From contig JACMZG010001914.1 in the NCBI GenBank assembly GCA_018340805.1, positions 25,356,215-25,420,214 on the forward strand: DNA of 64,000 bases. The letters are read 5' to 3'. Shown here in pieces: positions 19,074-29,699 of the stretch. This stretch comes from Microvelia longipes (Eukaryota > Arthropoda > Insecta > Hemiptera > Veliidae). The notes under the pieces are model-generated. The model did no database searches, was not told where the DNA came from, and saw only the letters and a program-made list of their open reading frames with translations. The translations under genes and the position numbers were made by a program. How positions within the stretch are numbered: the stretch's first letter is position 1; every line of letters begins with the position of its first letter.

Positions 19074-19240
19074 TGGGGCTGCTCTTCAAGAACCTATATA
19101 AACCGAAAAGGAGAACAAAAACTCTCAGTCTACCACGGACCTTCAAAGAGTCAACAACCCTCTCTCGTGAAAATATAAAATTTCTTCTCCTCCAAGGATA
19201 CAAAGTAAAGCTCAAAAATGGAGGTGCTAAATTTAAGTGA
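19073..19240 (+). CDS. Small basic protein, candidate virion core peptide (pX-like position)
   Basis: The 55-residue frame starts at the ATG that overlaps the protease stop by one base and ends 23 bases inside the capsid gene. It is rich in Lys and Arg (KPKRRTKT, SRENIKFLLLQGYKVKL) and has no hydrophobic leader. Tight overlap with both neighbours and absence of in-frame stops argue that it is real. Polintons and adintoviruses often encode a short basic protein between protease and capsid genes, comparable in position to adenovirus core peptides. This assignment rests on position and composition and not on detected homology. Confidence 0.55.
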   Translation: MGLLFKNLYKPKRRTKTLSLPRTFKESTTLSRENIKFLLLQGYKVKLKNGGAKFK

Positions 19241-20456
19241 ACACCCCGAATTTGACGAATCGATCGAGAGTATAGAATATCACTCTCATTATCCGTACGC
19301 AAACTCAAAGCTAGACGCCGGAGAAGAGATACGGATTCCGGTACAACTCCAAGACATTTATACGCTTCCGAGTGAAAGTTTTATATATTTGGAACTATCA
19401 TTTTTAAAAGAAGGAGAAATACGGCACCGGCGAAGCACAGACTCATCAACAACGCATTCCCGTTTTTATTCGACGAGATCCGGTATGAGATTGTGGAGTC
19501 GAGATTGATAAAGTCAGAAACCCGGAATGACTTCGACTCTAAAAGGATTGCATCTCACGCGCCTATATCGTATTCCTTAACAAATATGGGATGGACAATA
19601 CCCTTCAATGAAGTACAAGAAGAATCATCCACCCGGTACAACGTTTGTCTACCTTTATCCTCGTTACTCGGATTCGCGGAAGATTACCGAAAAGTTTTGA
19701 TAAACGTAAAGCAAGAGCTAATTTGGTAAGAGCGAGAAACGATTCAAATTGCTTTGTACAGCATGTTCCGTACGTCGATACGGATGCACGGGCAGAAGTT
19801 CGCGAGAAAGTTAAAATTGAACTACTATCGCTTTGTTGGAAAATACCTTACGTTTCGGTTAACGAAGTTCAGAAACTAAATTTAATTAATTATTTAAAAA
19901 CAGAAAAAAATAATTTCTCTCCATTTCCGAGCGTGGGATATGCACGAGTATCCGCTATTACCTACGTCAACCGACAAGTATGGTCGATTAAAACTTCGAC
20001 TCAACTCGAGAAACCGCGTTTTTAATTTTGGCCTTTCAAAAGGGTAGAAATAACGTCGTCGATAAGGCATCCAGTTGTTTCGATCACTGCGACTTGACAA
20101 ATGTCAAGCTTTATCTCAATTCACGAGTGTTCCCCTACGATGATTTAAATTTAAAATTCTCCCAAAATAAATTTGCTTTATTATACCACATGTACGCGGC
20201 GTTTCAAACGTCGTACTACAACACTTATCAGAGTCTACCGTACGTATCCTTTACAGATTTTAAGAATAAATGTCCTGTTGTAATCATTGATTGTTCGAAA
20301 CAATCAGAGTCTATCAAAAAGGGTCCGGTAGATGTCAGATTAGAATTTGAATCTGAAAAAGATTTCCCGGCAAATACTACCGCGTACTGTCTATTGTTAC
20401 ATGATAGATTAGTTCAGTACAACCCCCTGACTAGCATTGTGCATAAATTGACATGA
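19218..20456 (+). pseudogene. mcp: Major capsid protein (double jelly-roll), broken by frameshifts
   Basis: Coding similarity to the double jelly-roll capsid protein of Polinton-like viruses runs for about 413 codons. It begins with ATG at 19218 (MEVLNLSEHPEFDESIESIE), continues through IRIPVQLQDIYTLPSESF, FAEDYRKVLINVKQEL, KIPYVSVNEVQKLNL, and ends with FPANTTAYCLLLHDRLVQYN and a stop at 20456. The reading frame shifts about three times (near 19420, 19727 and 20020), so no intact protein can be made from the sequence as given. All segments are otherwise well preserved and without extra stops, which suits either recent inactivation or assembly indels. The protein would form the hexon-like capsomers. 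AATAAA signals follow at about 20493 and 20511. Confidence 0.85.
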
Positions 20457-20489
20457 ATAAACATGTCTGGTCGAGGAGTGGGGGGTATG

Positions 20490-20497
20490 TATAAATA
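20490..20497 (+). promoter_or_regulatory. TATA box of the last viral gene
   Basis: TATAAATA lies about 35-42 bases before the ATG at 20532, after a G-rich stretch. It suggests that this gene has its own promoter. Confidence 0.5.
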
Positions 20498-20531
20498 AAG
20501 AAAGCCAAGCAATAAAATCAGTATTGCGCAG

Positions 20532-20975
20532 ATGTCGACCATTTACCATCTAAGTGACGGTAAAAAGGTATTAGTTTGTTTAGTTAAAGGTATAGCTTTT
20601 TTGAGATTAGAACATGGTAAAAGAAGTGTAAATATTCACATGTCCGATTTTGAGTTGTTGAGATCCGCGAAAAATGAAATTGATAATTATTTTGTAAAAC
20701 GTAGTAAAGAAGATGTACAACTTGATCAAAAATTTGGTTTAATAAAAGTAAGATTGGTTAATCCTAAATTTCACGGACGTCAAGTAATTATTCGTCCGAT
20801 TTGTTCGTATGAAGAAGATAAAATATTTGTTGGTGTTGTTTTAAAAAAACCAGAGTGGGATTTATTTTCGAGTTTATTCTTAGAGTTTAATCATATGTTA
20901 AATAGCCTTACACTCATGTCTCAGCAGCTGCCGCAAATACGAGATGGAACTCTAGTATGGCGAAGCGTGCCATAA
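20532..20975 (+). CDS. PC4-like protein, candidate ssDNA-binding/transcription factor
   Basis: The 147-residue frame is intact. The N-terminal 50 residues (YHLSDGKKVLVCLVKG, then a strand-rich stretch and VNIHMSDFELLRSAKNEID) resemble the PC4/p15 fold: an LSDGKKV start, short beta strands and a terminal helix with a D/W-E/F-x-L pattern. A second, weaker copy of the same layout appears at about residues 85-130 and ends VVLKKPEWDLFSSLFLEFNH. PC4-type domains bind single-stranded DNA as dimers, and a tandem repeat could act as a built-in dimer. The last dozen residues run into the 32-bp repeats and may not be native. Assignment is by eye and needs a profile search. Confidence 0.5.
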   Translation: MSTIYHLSDGKKVLVCLVKGIAFLRLEHGKRSVNIHMSDFELLRSAKNEIDNYFVKRSKEDVQLDQKFGLIKVRLVNPKFHGRQVIIRPICSYEEDKIFVGVVLKKPEWDLFSSLFLEFNHMLNSLTLMSQQLPQIRDGTLVWRSVP

Positions 20976-20978
20976 TTG

Positions 20979-21138
20979 GGTCCCTGGCGTGGCATAGCGT
21001 CCCGTAAACCCATAGGGTCCCTGGCGTGGCATAGCGACCCGTAAACCCTCAAAGCGGTCCCTGGCGTGGCATAGCGACCCGTAAACCGCATTATTCCATC
21101 TTTTAAGGTCACTGGCGTGGCATAGCGTCCCGTAAACC
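20979..21138. repeat. Four 32-bp repeats with unequal spacers
   Basis: Copies at 20979-21010, 21016-21047, 21056-21087 and 21107-21138 contain CCTGGCGTGGCATAGCG and CCCGTAAACC. They vary only at A/T in GCG(A/T)CCC and at one base of copy 4. Spacers are 5, 8 and 19 bases. A weak fifth relative (TATGGCGAAGCGTGCCATA) sits at about 20956-20974 inside the end of the preceding gene. The array closes the gene block. It could be a binding-site cluster. Confidence 0.85.
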
Positions 21139-21417
21139 TATATGGCGCTAAAGAGATGTAAGTGTAATTGTAAATACGTTAGAAAAAATATAAAAATACA
21201 AAAAAAAAAAAATTAAAAAATAAAAATACAAAAAAAAAAAAAAAAAAAATATATAGAGGCGATATTTTTTTAAAGAGGATGGCGCCATAGTCAGTGCGAG
21301 GACGGGGACTGTACACCTTCCCGATGTTCTCCACTTGACGTGGTGGGAAGGCTTTTTACTAAGAGAGACACTTATCTAGGTGGTCTACTACATCACACCT
21401 AAAACCATCCTGCTTCC
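21139..21417. other. A-rich spacer after the viral genes
   Basis: Two long A runs (about 21200-21249) are followed by a GC-balanced patch (21284-21345) with no reading frame of note. Confidence 0.5.
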
Positions 21418-21563
21418 TATGCAAGCATATTTAATGTTACTGTTATTACACTATGCAAAGCATAAGAGGGGGGGGGTATAAACTATAAAGAAATGGTGAG
21501 GAGAGAGAGAGGAGAGGTGGAGGAGAGGAGGAGGTGGGAGGCTCCAGAATGCCCCTTTTGCCC

Positions 21564-21570
<7 letters not shown>
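21418..21570 (+). repeat. Block repeated directly at 33324-33610
   Basis: The order is GCAAGCATATTTAATGTTAC TGTTATTACACTATGCAAAG, a G run with GGTATAAA, a purine-rich GGAGG tract and GGCTCCAGAA(T/C)GC(C/T)CC. The same order and orientation occur just outside the right inverted arm, where the first unit is present in about three tandem copies. Confidence 0.75.
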
Positions 21571-21619
<49 letters not shown>

Positions 21620-24094
21620 TATATATATTTATTTATTATTTATAAATCTAATGTTGAATCTAGATATATTTCTTTTTTAAATATTTAATTAGTAAATAGT
21701 AAGTGGTAAAACTTTCTTTTATCGTTATTGGAAATAATTTTTGTCACTGCAGTTATTAATTTTAATAACTGTAATAAATATTTTACTGCTGCTTGTAGCT
21801 GTCAAATACTTAACAAATAGAGCCCGGAAGTGAGTCCAAAATCCGTTTCAGATACCCCAAAACACGAAAAAATAAGTTTTATATATACTTATATATACGT
21901 AGAAATGTATGTATTTCTACCGGACTTTTGTAAACACGCTGTCTAGCGTACTGATTAATATTTTTAAATAAATTTAAAAACTTGGGAAGCAAACGAAGCC
22001 TATTAAAAACAAGGTTGCTGTTATGGCATTAACCCGGATTGCTGAGTCAACAAAATTTTCAAAAAATCGGTAAAATTCAAGGTTAATATTTTCCTTGGTC
22101 TGCAAGCAGGATTTTGTTTGCATATCATCTGCCTAATTTTTACTTAAGTTTTCGGTATATATTTAATAATCTGAGCAGTAGCGTCACAACTTGTTATTTA
22201 TTTTTTTAATTTTCAAAGATAATGCGCTGAAAATTATCATAAACTGAGCTTATAATTAATAATATAAATAACTGAGCTTATAATTAGTACAAATAATACA
22301 GTCCTGTGCAGTGTTTAATCTATGAGATAATATGCGCATTTCATGTTAATAAATAAAAAAAAATTAAACAACAAATTGTGACGGTGCTGCTCATATTATT
22401 AAATTTATACCAAAAACTAAAGCAAAATCCTATTTTAAGTAAGAAAGAGCGAATTAAGAAAAATTAAGAAAATAAGAAAATTCGCCCGGTTTGCGAACCT
22501 CTTGGGCATTATTTTTAAAATAATTAATTTTAAACATTTTCCTTCTTGTATTTTAGTTATATTTTATCGGTACTATCTAATTTTTATCACAAAAGTTTAA
22601 AAAAATTGCTGGAAACCTGCATATCAGTGATTTAGGCACTCGGCTTTTATTTTTTTTAATTTTATTTTTTGCGTCAAAACCATTTTGTTTAACATAAAAG
22701 GTTTTTTTTTTTCATTTTTTAGAGATTTATATTTATAATACAATATTGGATAACAAAGTTGTGACTTCCCCCCCTGAGTGGGTAACCCTAACCAGTGTCA
22801 TGACCGGCGACACACTTGTTCTTGTCCTGTGTACTGAAAAAATTGCAAAAAAAATCTTCACTCATATTTGCATTTTAAATGATTTTTTCTCATTTTTTCT
22901 CCCACTAGGGAGAGGGAGGGGGTAGAAAAAAATTAATTTTTACCTTATTATTCATTCCGAACCTACCCCCCACCACTCTCATCGTGATTGCGTTTTATTA
23001 AGGAATCCATGTTTTTTTTCCTAGGGCCCTTTTTTATTTAGAAAAACGTGCCGCCATGTTGATTTTACAGGAGCGTCACTCTAACCCCTTTTACCTATAG
23101 AGGGCCACACACACAAAATATAAAAATACAATAAACACGCCAATTTTTTTGCAGACCACCCTTCCTTGTAAAAAAAATTATATTATAACAGAGAGTTTTT
23201 TTATTATGTAAGTGTAAATTTGTGTAAGTGTTTGTGTGTATAAAAAAGTATAATTTTTTTTCGTATCAGTATTTTTTTATGTTGTGTGTGTATGATTAGA
23301 ATTAGGGGGGTTCGGTTTGGTATAAAAGGGGGGTAGAAACACTGTCATTGTCCGAAGCGAAATTAATGTGAAATTTTTAATTGGTAGAAGCTTTTTTACG
23401 TAGATAAAAAAATATAACAAAAAAACCATAGGCTAAAAAAATTGGTAAAATAGGAAGGGGATGCTTATTGAGAATTTTAATAAAAACGAACAACACTGGG
23501 ATGAAGCTCCTGAGAGGACGGGGGGGGGGGTAGTGGAATTGTTGGATAACAACAATTACGTCTCTACCATGTCCTGGGAGGCAACCTGGAGAAAAAACAC
23601 ATAAACATTACCCACTCCTATGTATTAAGGTAGAGGAAAAACAGTAAAAAATGAAAAAATAATAATTATCAAACATATCGGAAATATTGATTATTTTTAG
23701 CACAATGAAGAAAATATATCTATTATAGGTTTAATAAAAATTCAACTATAACATTAAACTGAAAGAAACAATTATGTTTATACTTTTTTATCCCATTCGG
23801 TTATTAAAAATATAATTTAAAATTTAAAGCACAACTTGGCTGTAAAGAGTTATTTTATTGCTGAGAACATTCCTTCCTTGTGACGAGCACTATTAATAGA
23901 TTTTAGAGTAATTACTGTAAGACATGCGGACCGAACCTATAAGGGAATGTATAGGAAAATTACGCTCATGAGGTTGTTTTGTTGTTTGTTGCTGCTGCTG
24001 TTTGTTTTGACCAGAGGAAAACAACTTGACTAATGCACTCTTGTCTCATATAAATGTCTACATTCCGATGATTTGATTGAATAGCTATCTACTA
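21571..24094. other. AT-rich stretch without recognised genes
   Basis: It begins with a (TA)n microsatellite (21565-21630). The rest has long homopolymer runs, including G runs near 21470 and 23520, and no coding signature on either strand. Confidence 0.5.
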
Positions 24095-24273
24095 TAATAG
24101 TACGACAAACGGCTAATATCAGTTGATAGCGTGGGAAAATAATGCGAGGGAGCCAATGAGGTTAGTCCTGAATGTAAAACCTCGCCCTCAATTTCAAATT
24201 AGGCCAACCTTATTGGTTCCTTAATACTATTTTCCCACGCTGTCAACTTATTGCAGCCGTGTATTGTACTATA
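24095..24273. mobile_element. MITE-like element, family M2, copy 1
   Basis: Imperfect terminal inverted repeats (ATAGTACGACAAACGGC... on the left, mirrored by ...GCCGTGTATTGTACTAT on the right) continue inward through AGTTGATAGCGTGGGAAAAT and its mirror. The interior contains AGCCAATGAGGTTAGTCCTG and CGCCCTCAATTTCAAAT. A second copy in the same orientation is at 40357-40537. Target duplication is unclear. Non-coding. Confidence 0.65.
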
Positions 24274-25229
24274 CTTACTTACTATACTATACTTTTTTCA
24301 GCTTTAATAAACTTAAGTTATAAATTCTAAGTTTACTTTACGGTTGAGGGTAGCAGCACCGTCGTGCACACCCTAGACATGGGTTTTGGTTTTTATTATT
24401 ATTCTGAGATAGAGTGTAAAGGAACATCCTGGATATTGGTTTACATAGTTATTTTAAGGAGCCATGCAAGCCCTACAAATTTATGAACCCTTGATTCAAC
24501 TACTGTGAACTTTTTGAAAACTAAAACCTGGTCATTATAATAATAATAATAATAACCATTTATTATAGCAAATACAAAAATTATAGAATACATATTTTCT
24601 TGTGAAAAATATACATAATTTTTACTCTTAAATTTAACTTTTAAACTCATAAAAAATTATAAACAAAAATATTTCTGCTATAAATCGGCCTGAGCCGTGG
24701 GTCGCCTAATAGGAGGTACAAGTTGCCAATTGCATTGGTTGGCATTTACTTATAATTTACTTATTCAATTTAATTTAATTTATTTTTTTTAGTTATTTAT
24801 TTAAAAAAATAATAAAATCCTTTATATTAATAATAATTTGATATTTAATAATATATGTATACATATACATACACATACATGTGTACATACATACACATAT
24901 ACAGATATGTATAAATATCTAACTGGGATGGATTGATCCTTATATCAATTATTTACGACTTATTTATTTAATAGTCTTTTTTATTTCATTTATTTATATA
25001 GTTCTATTTTTAATCTAACTTTTAGATTATTTGTTTTTATTTATGTGCACATACTCACACACCCACACACATGTACATACGCACACACACACACAAATGT
25101 ATACATACATATAAATACATACACAGACATACACATTACGCATACATTCATACTGATTTATAACTTATTTGTTACTTCATCTTCCTGCTTTTAATCCTTC
25201 TTACTATCGCATTTTATAGATAAACGTCA
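24274..25229. other. AT-rich stretch with ATAC/ACAC microsatellites
   Basis: Degenerate (ATAC)n/(CA)n tracts lie at about 24855-24915 and 25047-25140. A short (AAT)n run is at 24536-24555. No gene was recognised. Confidence 0.5.
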
Positions 25230-25345
25230 CAATAAACCTCTCTCATTCTATAATCCTCTCTCATTCTTTCTAATAAACCTGGTCATTAAACTGAACTTAT
25301 TATTTCTTAAACCTGGACATTTACAATAATTTTGGGGCTGAGGTC
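25230..25345 (+). mobile_element. Possible end of an LTR with primer-binding region
   Basis: Two AATAAACCT words and repeated CTCTCATTCT are followed by ACCTGGACATTTACA and then TTTGGGGCTGAGGTCCGG, the layout of an LTR 3' end followed by a primer-binding site in gypsy-type retrotransposons. No partner LTR was found in the window. Confidence 0.3.
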
Positions 25346-25394
25346 CGGTGAATTTTCTTTGTCATGCATACTTATAATTTTTTTTTGTTTGACA

Positions 25395-25475
25395 ATCCAG
25401 GTCTTGCTCAAGATTCCTGTTTATGCCTCGTAACCTGAGCAATATCATTATTAAGATCTTAAACTACTTAGGATC
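25395..25475 (-). pseudogene. 3' end of a gypsy-type gag, minus strand
   Basis: The reverse complement matches the end of the gag at 38950-39589: AATAATG(A/C)TATTGCTCAGG, a GAGGCATA patch and GAGCAAGACCTGGATTGTC. Only this short piece remains. Confidence 0.45.
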
Positions 25476-25894
25476 TTTCAAGAAAACTTGTCAGCTTAGC
25501 TTGCGAGGATAAGCAAAACAGATCTCTTAATAATTTTAAAACAATTGAACCCCCCAAAGATTACTTTAAAAATGAAATCAACCTAATGGAACCAGTTGCA
25601 TCTAACAATAAGAGTCAAATTTCAACATTGACTACCTGCGCGGGAATAGTAGCGAAACCAAATAATACTAATTTCGAAGGCAAACCAATTATCAGAATTT
25701 CTCATGAATCCGCTTTGGCAATCCCTGATCTTAATAGAAACCACCGTAATTACCATAATGTTTGTTAAACTATTCCTAATTAATAAGAAATTAAGTAAGA
25801 AGATCCCCAAATTACTTAGCTTCGTGGTTGTTAGACCAATCACGACTGATAATATTACAGATGTAGACAAATCATGAAAAATAATTTTGAATTA
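25476..25894. other. AT-rich stretch without recognised genes
   Basis: A 60-codon frame at 25586-25768 has fairly even amino-acid usage (MEPVASNNKSQISTLTT) and could be retroelement-derived, but no family was recognised. Confidence 0.4.
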
Positions 25895-26290
25895 CCTGAG
25901 ATCAAAATTGCCATCTGGCACGAAAGTTGTTCGAATGAGTACGAGCGGTGCTCTTTTAATTAAGTCACACAAATGCATAGTCTCGCACATTGTATTGTGT
26001 CTACTATTCATGTTTGCAAAACTCGGTGGTATCAAATATATATGTTTTGCTTGCCGAGCATGATGGCGGTAAGAGAGCACCGCTCGTAAATGCTTCACAT
26101 GATATTCTTCGGAATTTTAATTGAAGTCAGAGTGAGTTCAGGGTCTGTCGTAACGAAACATAGTGGGACATGACATAATGTCGAGCCTTTAATGACGACG
26201 AATGTCGCATTATGGAACAGTTCCCAGATGTAGCATTGCATTTTGCTTGTTACATTTCCTTGGTGTCTCTCGCACAATTATATTGTGCCA
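25895..26290 (+). repeat. Dispersed repeat family R2, plus-strand copy
   Basis: It shares long patches with the reverse complement of 6150-6425, and its GTTTGCAAAACTCGGTGGTA patch with 59930-59943. Two related GTCTC(T)CGCACA(A)T(T)ATATTGTG words lie about 280 bases apart. It contains a GAGCGGTGCTCTTTTA / AAGAGAGCACCGCTC inverted pair at about 25943-26088, suggesting a foldback internal unit. No protein is encoded. Confidence 0.5.
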
Positions 26291-27860
26291 AGTTTTCATT
26301 ACATTGATCTTAAGGACAGATGTAGAGCAGTTATCCTTATTTGTCTGTATAGCCAACTAAAAATTACCTACGCTTGAGAAGCAAATCATTCTGAGCGAAA
26401 TTCCAATAATGTTATATTTAAAGAAATATAACCTTCTTCTGAACTTCTCTTATGATCTTTGAAGTATCCCAATTCACTATAGATATGTTGGAGTCATAAC
26501 TATGTTATGAATTTATAACATAGTTATAAACTCATAGTTTATAACTATGTTGGAGTTTAATCAAGTTCTTTATTGGCAAGAGTATACAATATTTTTTTTG
26601 TTTAAACTGGAACCAGTAGTCCAGTAGTCCAACCTATAAAATAATAAAAATAACAAAATAAAAGCAAATTCATTTTCTTATTTTTCTTCACTTATCACAT
26701 CAATAACCTAATACATCTAACTATACTTTTCTTTCTTCTTGAATAGTTAGTTTCTTTAATTAATTTGTTAAGATAGAAATATAAATAGATAACAAGTATA
26801 TTAAATAAATAATCAAATATTCTAATGCCTAATATTAATTATATAATGTTTACATAAAAATATAGATGATGATAACAATTACAACTCAGTGCCGCGAACA
26901 GGCATTACTGATAAAAGGTTTTATACGATTGTTAAATTATTTCGTTATAAAAGTTTTTTTGTATGTTTCAATTGTTTATATAATTTATAATTGTTATGTA
27001 TGCATGTATAAATAAATAAATAATAAATAATTACAACTTATCGAACATTAATTTGTATTAATAAGTCGTCGAAAAACAGATTACTCGATGATTTTAATAC
27101 AAAACAAAAATATTTAAAAAAATAGCTGTATATAAAACAGTTAAAAAGTATAAAGGAGGGCAGCGAAAAAAGATCATTTTTATAAACGCCAAAGTTTTAG
27201 CCTCCGGACTAACAGAAACGGACAACATCGGAAATATAACAAAAAAAAGTATAACTTTTCCACATTTAGAGACGGGGTAAATATATGTGAGGTCGGTAAT
27301 GTTATTCCGAGCTGAGAAAAAAATTCCGGTTACTTTCCATAATATTTTGTTATGATGGAAAGCCCCTTTAACTGACCCTCCCCCCCCCCGTATTTACCAC
27401 ATTTTCTCTGCATAATACAAACATAGCTTTCAACTTTTAAGCCCCTTGTTTCTCACTTTTACCCTTATTCCTCTTTTTATTGAAGGAAAATGGTGAAAAG
27501 AGGTATCAATTTTTTGATACATCTTTATGGCTATTTCTTTCACTTGAAGGACTCTGGAGAAAACGGTGCTTCATCTTAAAGAAGATAAGTGCGAATCAAC
27601 CGAACTGAAAATCAATTTTTTTGGCATTGGTCTACTAGGACCATACAGCATAAAAATAGAAATCAAATAGAGAAGCATTGGAGGGAAAGAAACATATTTA
27701 ACAGGATATCGGCTTTCAGCCTATCTTGATGATTGTCCACATCATGAGCGATTGTGATTCTCATTTTCTTTAAGAATGATCTTTATATCATTCAATAAAT
27801 ATGAAACAATAATGATAATGCATGACGGGAGTTGGACCCGGGTATAGAGATATATACTAG
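26291..27860. other. AT-rich stretch without recognised genes
   Basis: A direct/inverted ATAACTATGTTGGAGTT-type duplication is seen at about 26484-26555, with homopolymer C at 27380. No genes were recognised. Confidence 0.45.
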
Positions 27861-27879
27861 AGGGACATTGCTTATCTCA

Positions 27880-27955
27880 ATACATTGAAGAGGCCTGAAT
27901 CATCTTTTTGGGGCTCTCAGGGGCTCTGGTAACCTCATTGAAACTCCTTATTAAT
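27880..27955 (+). repeat. Dispersed repeat fragment shared with 38540-38610
   Basis: GAGGC(C)TGAA(T)CATCTTTTT, GGGCTCTCAGGGG and TACCTCATTG occur in the same order at 38540-38610. Class unknown. Confidence 0.5.
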
Positions 27956-28804
27956 GTTAATTCGGCTTCCCGCACATTGCTTGTGTTTTGATTTGTATTT
28001 TTAATGTTTTACTATATAAGTTATTGTAATTTAGTACTGATTATTTCATTATATTTATAACCGAAAGTGGTCTGGTTACTTTTTCGATATTTAAAATTTA
28101 ACCCGTAGGGTTATTACTAACTCTAGTAATAATATCTTTATGCCGGGAGTGTCTAAAATCAGTGTCAGAGGTCCCTTATCACGAAGAAATAGGCTTGGCG
28201 AAACTAACCGGAAACACACCCGGTCAGGGATGGGTTAAACAAGAAAAGGGCGATAAACAAAAATAAATCTGGCTTCCATTGAGATGCGTTTCCCTTTGGA
28301 TTGCTTCATACCTCGGTACAATCCATTTGTATGCCAGTCCAGTTGATGCTTTATAACCTGAAAGTAAAATTACTGCTTGACACACAGTTTTTTCGGATTC
28401 TTTAAAGTAAATAAGCGATTTAAAAATATATTTTTATATCAATGTATATTTTTTCGGACATGTACTTTTGGTGTGAGGAAGCCAATTTAAATCAATCCTT
28501 AAACTTCCGTCATCCGAAAAACCTCATAAGCATCATTATAATGATAAAATATCGCTAAATATATCGTTTAAAAAAACTTTATAGGGACTATTTGACAGTT
28601 AAAATAATACCCAGGAAATATTATTAGATATCCAATAAATCATATTCTGCTTAGTTGTTATTATTTTTAAACCTTACTAATGGTTTAAGATAACTTTTTA
28701 TCTTAAAGACTTAAACAATATTGAAAATAAAACAAAATTGGTTCGATCGATCCAGCTAAAACAATTCTTAAACCAAACAACTGGTTAAGTTCTATTCTGG
28801 TTAT

Positions 28805-29100
28805 AGAACTTTTTTTTACTCCTTAAATTCAGTTCATTGCTGTACATTTACTGGAACTCTTTGTTTACCTCTTAAATTTAGTTTATTGCTGTATCTTCAA
28901 TTGAACTATTTGTTAACCTCTTAAATTCAGTTCATTGCTGTACATTTACTGGAACTCTTTGTTTACCCCTTAAATTTAGTTTACTGCTGTATCTTAATAA
29001 ACTTTACATTATACACTGTCTGGAGATAAATTCAGTTTATTGTTGCACCTTTAATAGAACTCTATGTTACCTTTAAATTTATTATATTTTTGATTTACTG
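28805..29100. repeat. ~50-bp minisatellite, about six copies
   Basis: Units alternate between CTTAAATTCAGTTCATTGCT and CTTAAATTTAGTTTATTGCT versions, each followed by GTA and a TTTACTGGAACTCTTTG-like half, giving a higher-order period of about 100 bp. Confidence 0.7.
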
Positions 29101-29386
29101 AAAACCTCATTTTATCCCTTATATTTAGTATTTATTACTAATTATCAATAAAAATTCTACTTATTGTTTTGAATTTAAATAAAACATATTTTTCCGCTTT
29201 AAATTAATATTTGTGGCTCTAACTTTATTTTTATTTTATAAAAAGGATACATACATTTTTAAAGTAATCAATTTAATTGAAAGTTTGATTAATAAAATTA
29301 TATTTACGAACAAAGAGTATAAAGGTGCACATTTCTATTTCAATTTATTTATTATTTTAATAAAGCTTCACCATTTTTAATACGGG

Positions 29387-29480
29387 CCTTCGGCCCGTAG
29401 CCGCTACGCGGCCTCGGCGCTTTGGCGCTCGTCCGCTCCGTCGGCGTAGCCCACCGGGCCGCTTCGCGGCCGCGGGGGCC
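29387..29480. repeat. Cluster of GC-rich mini-hairpins
   Basis: In an otherwise AT-rich region, consecutive stems with short loops occur: TACGGGCC-TTC-GGCCCGTA, GCCGC-TAC-GCGGC, GCGC-TTTG-GCGC and GGCCGC-TTC-GCGGCC. A lone relative (GCCGC-TTC-GCGGC) is at 51958-51970. The cluster resembles mobile GC clusters or palindromic elements. No coding potential was recognised. Confidence 0.65.
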
Positions 29481-29699
29481 TCCCAGTGACCGCTCGCGCC
29501 ACATGTTGTTGTTGTGTATCAATTATGGTTCAAACTAATTCGTTTCTTTGTTACATGGCATTTTGGCCACGTATTAAGCGCATTCACAGACTCGTCACAG
29601 GCCCGCTTCCGGGCCTGAGGGTCTTTCTCGACAAATTTGATTTATTATATCCTCTATTAATTAATAGTGAAGCAATAATATACAGTTAACAAGCAAATA

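Noticed and set aside
20979..21138. CRISPR array
   Set aside because: The spacers are 5, 8 and 19 bases, far too short and uneven. There are no cas genes, and the DNA is eukaryotic/viral.
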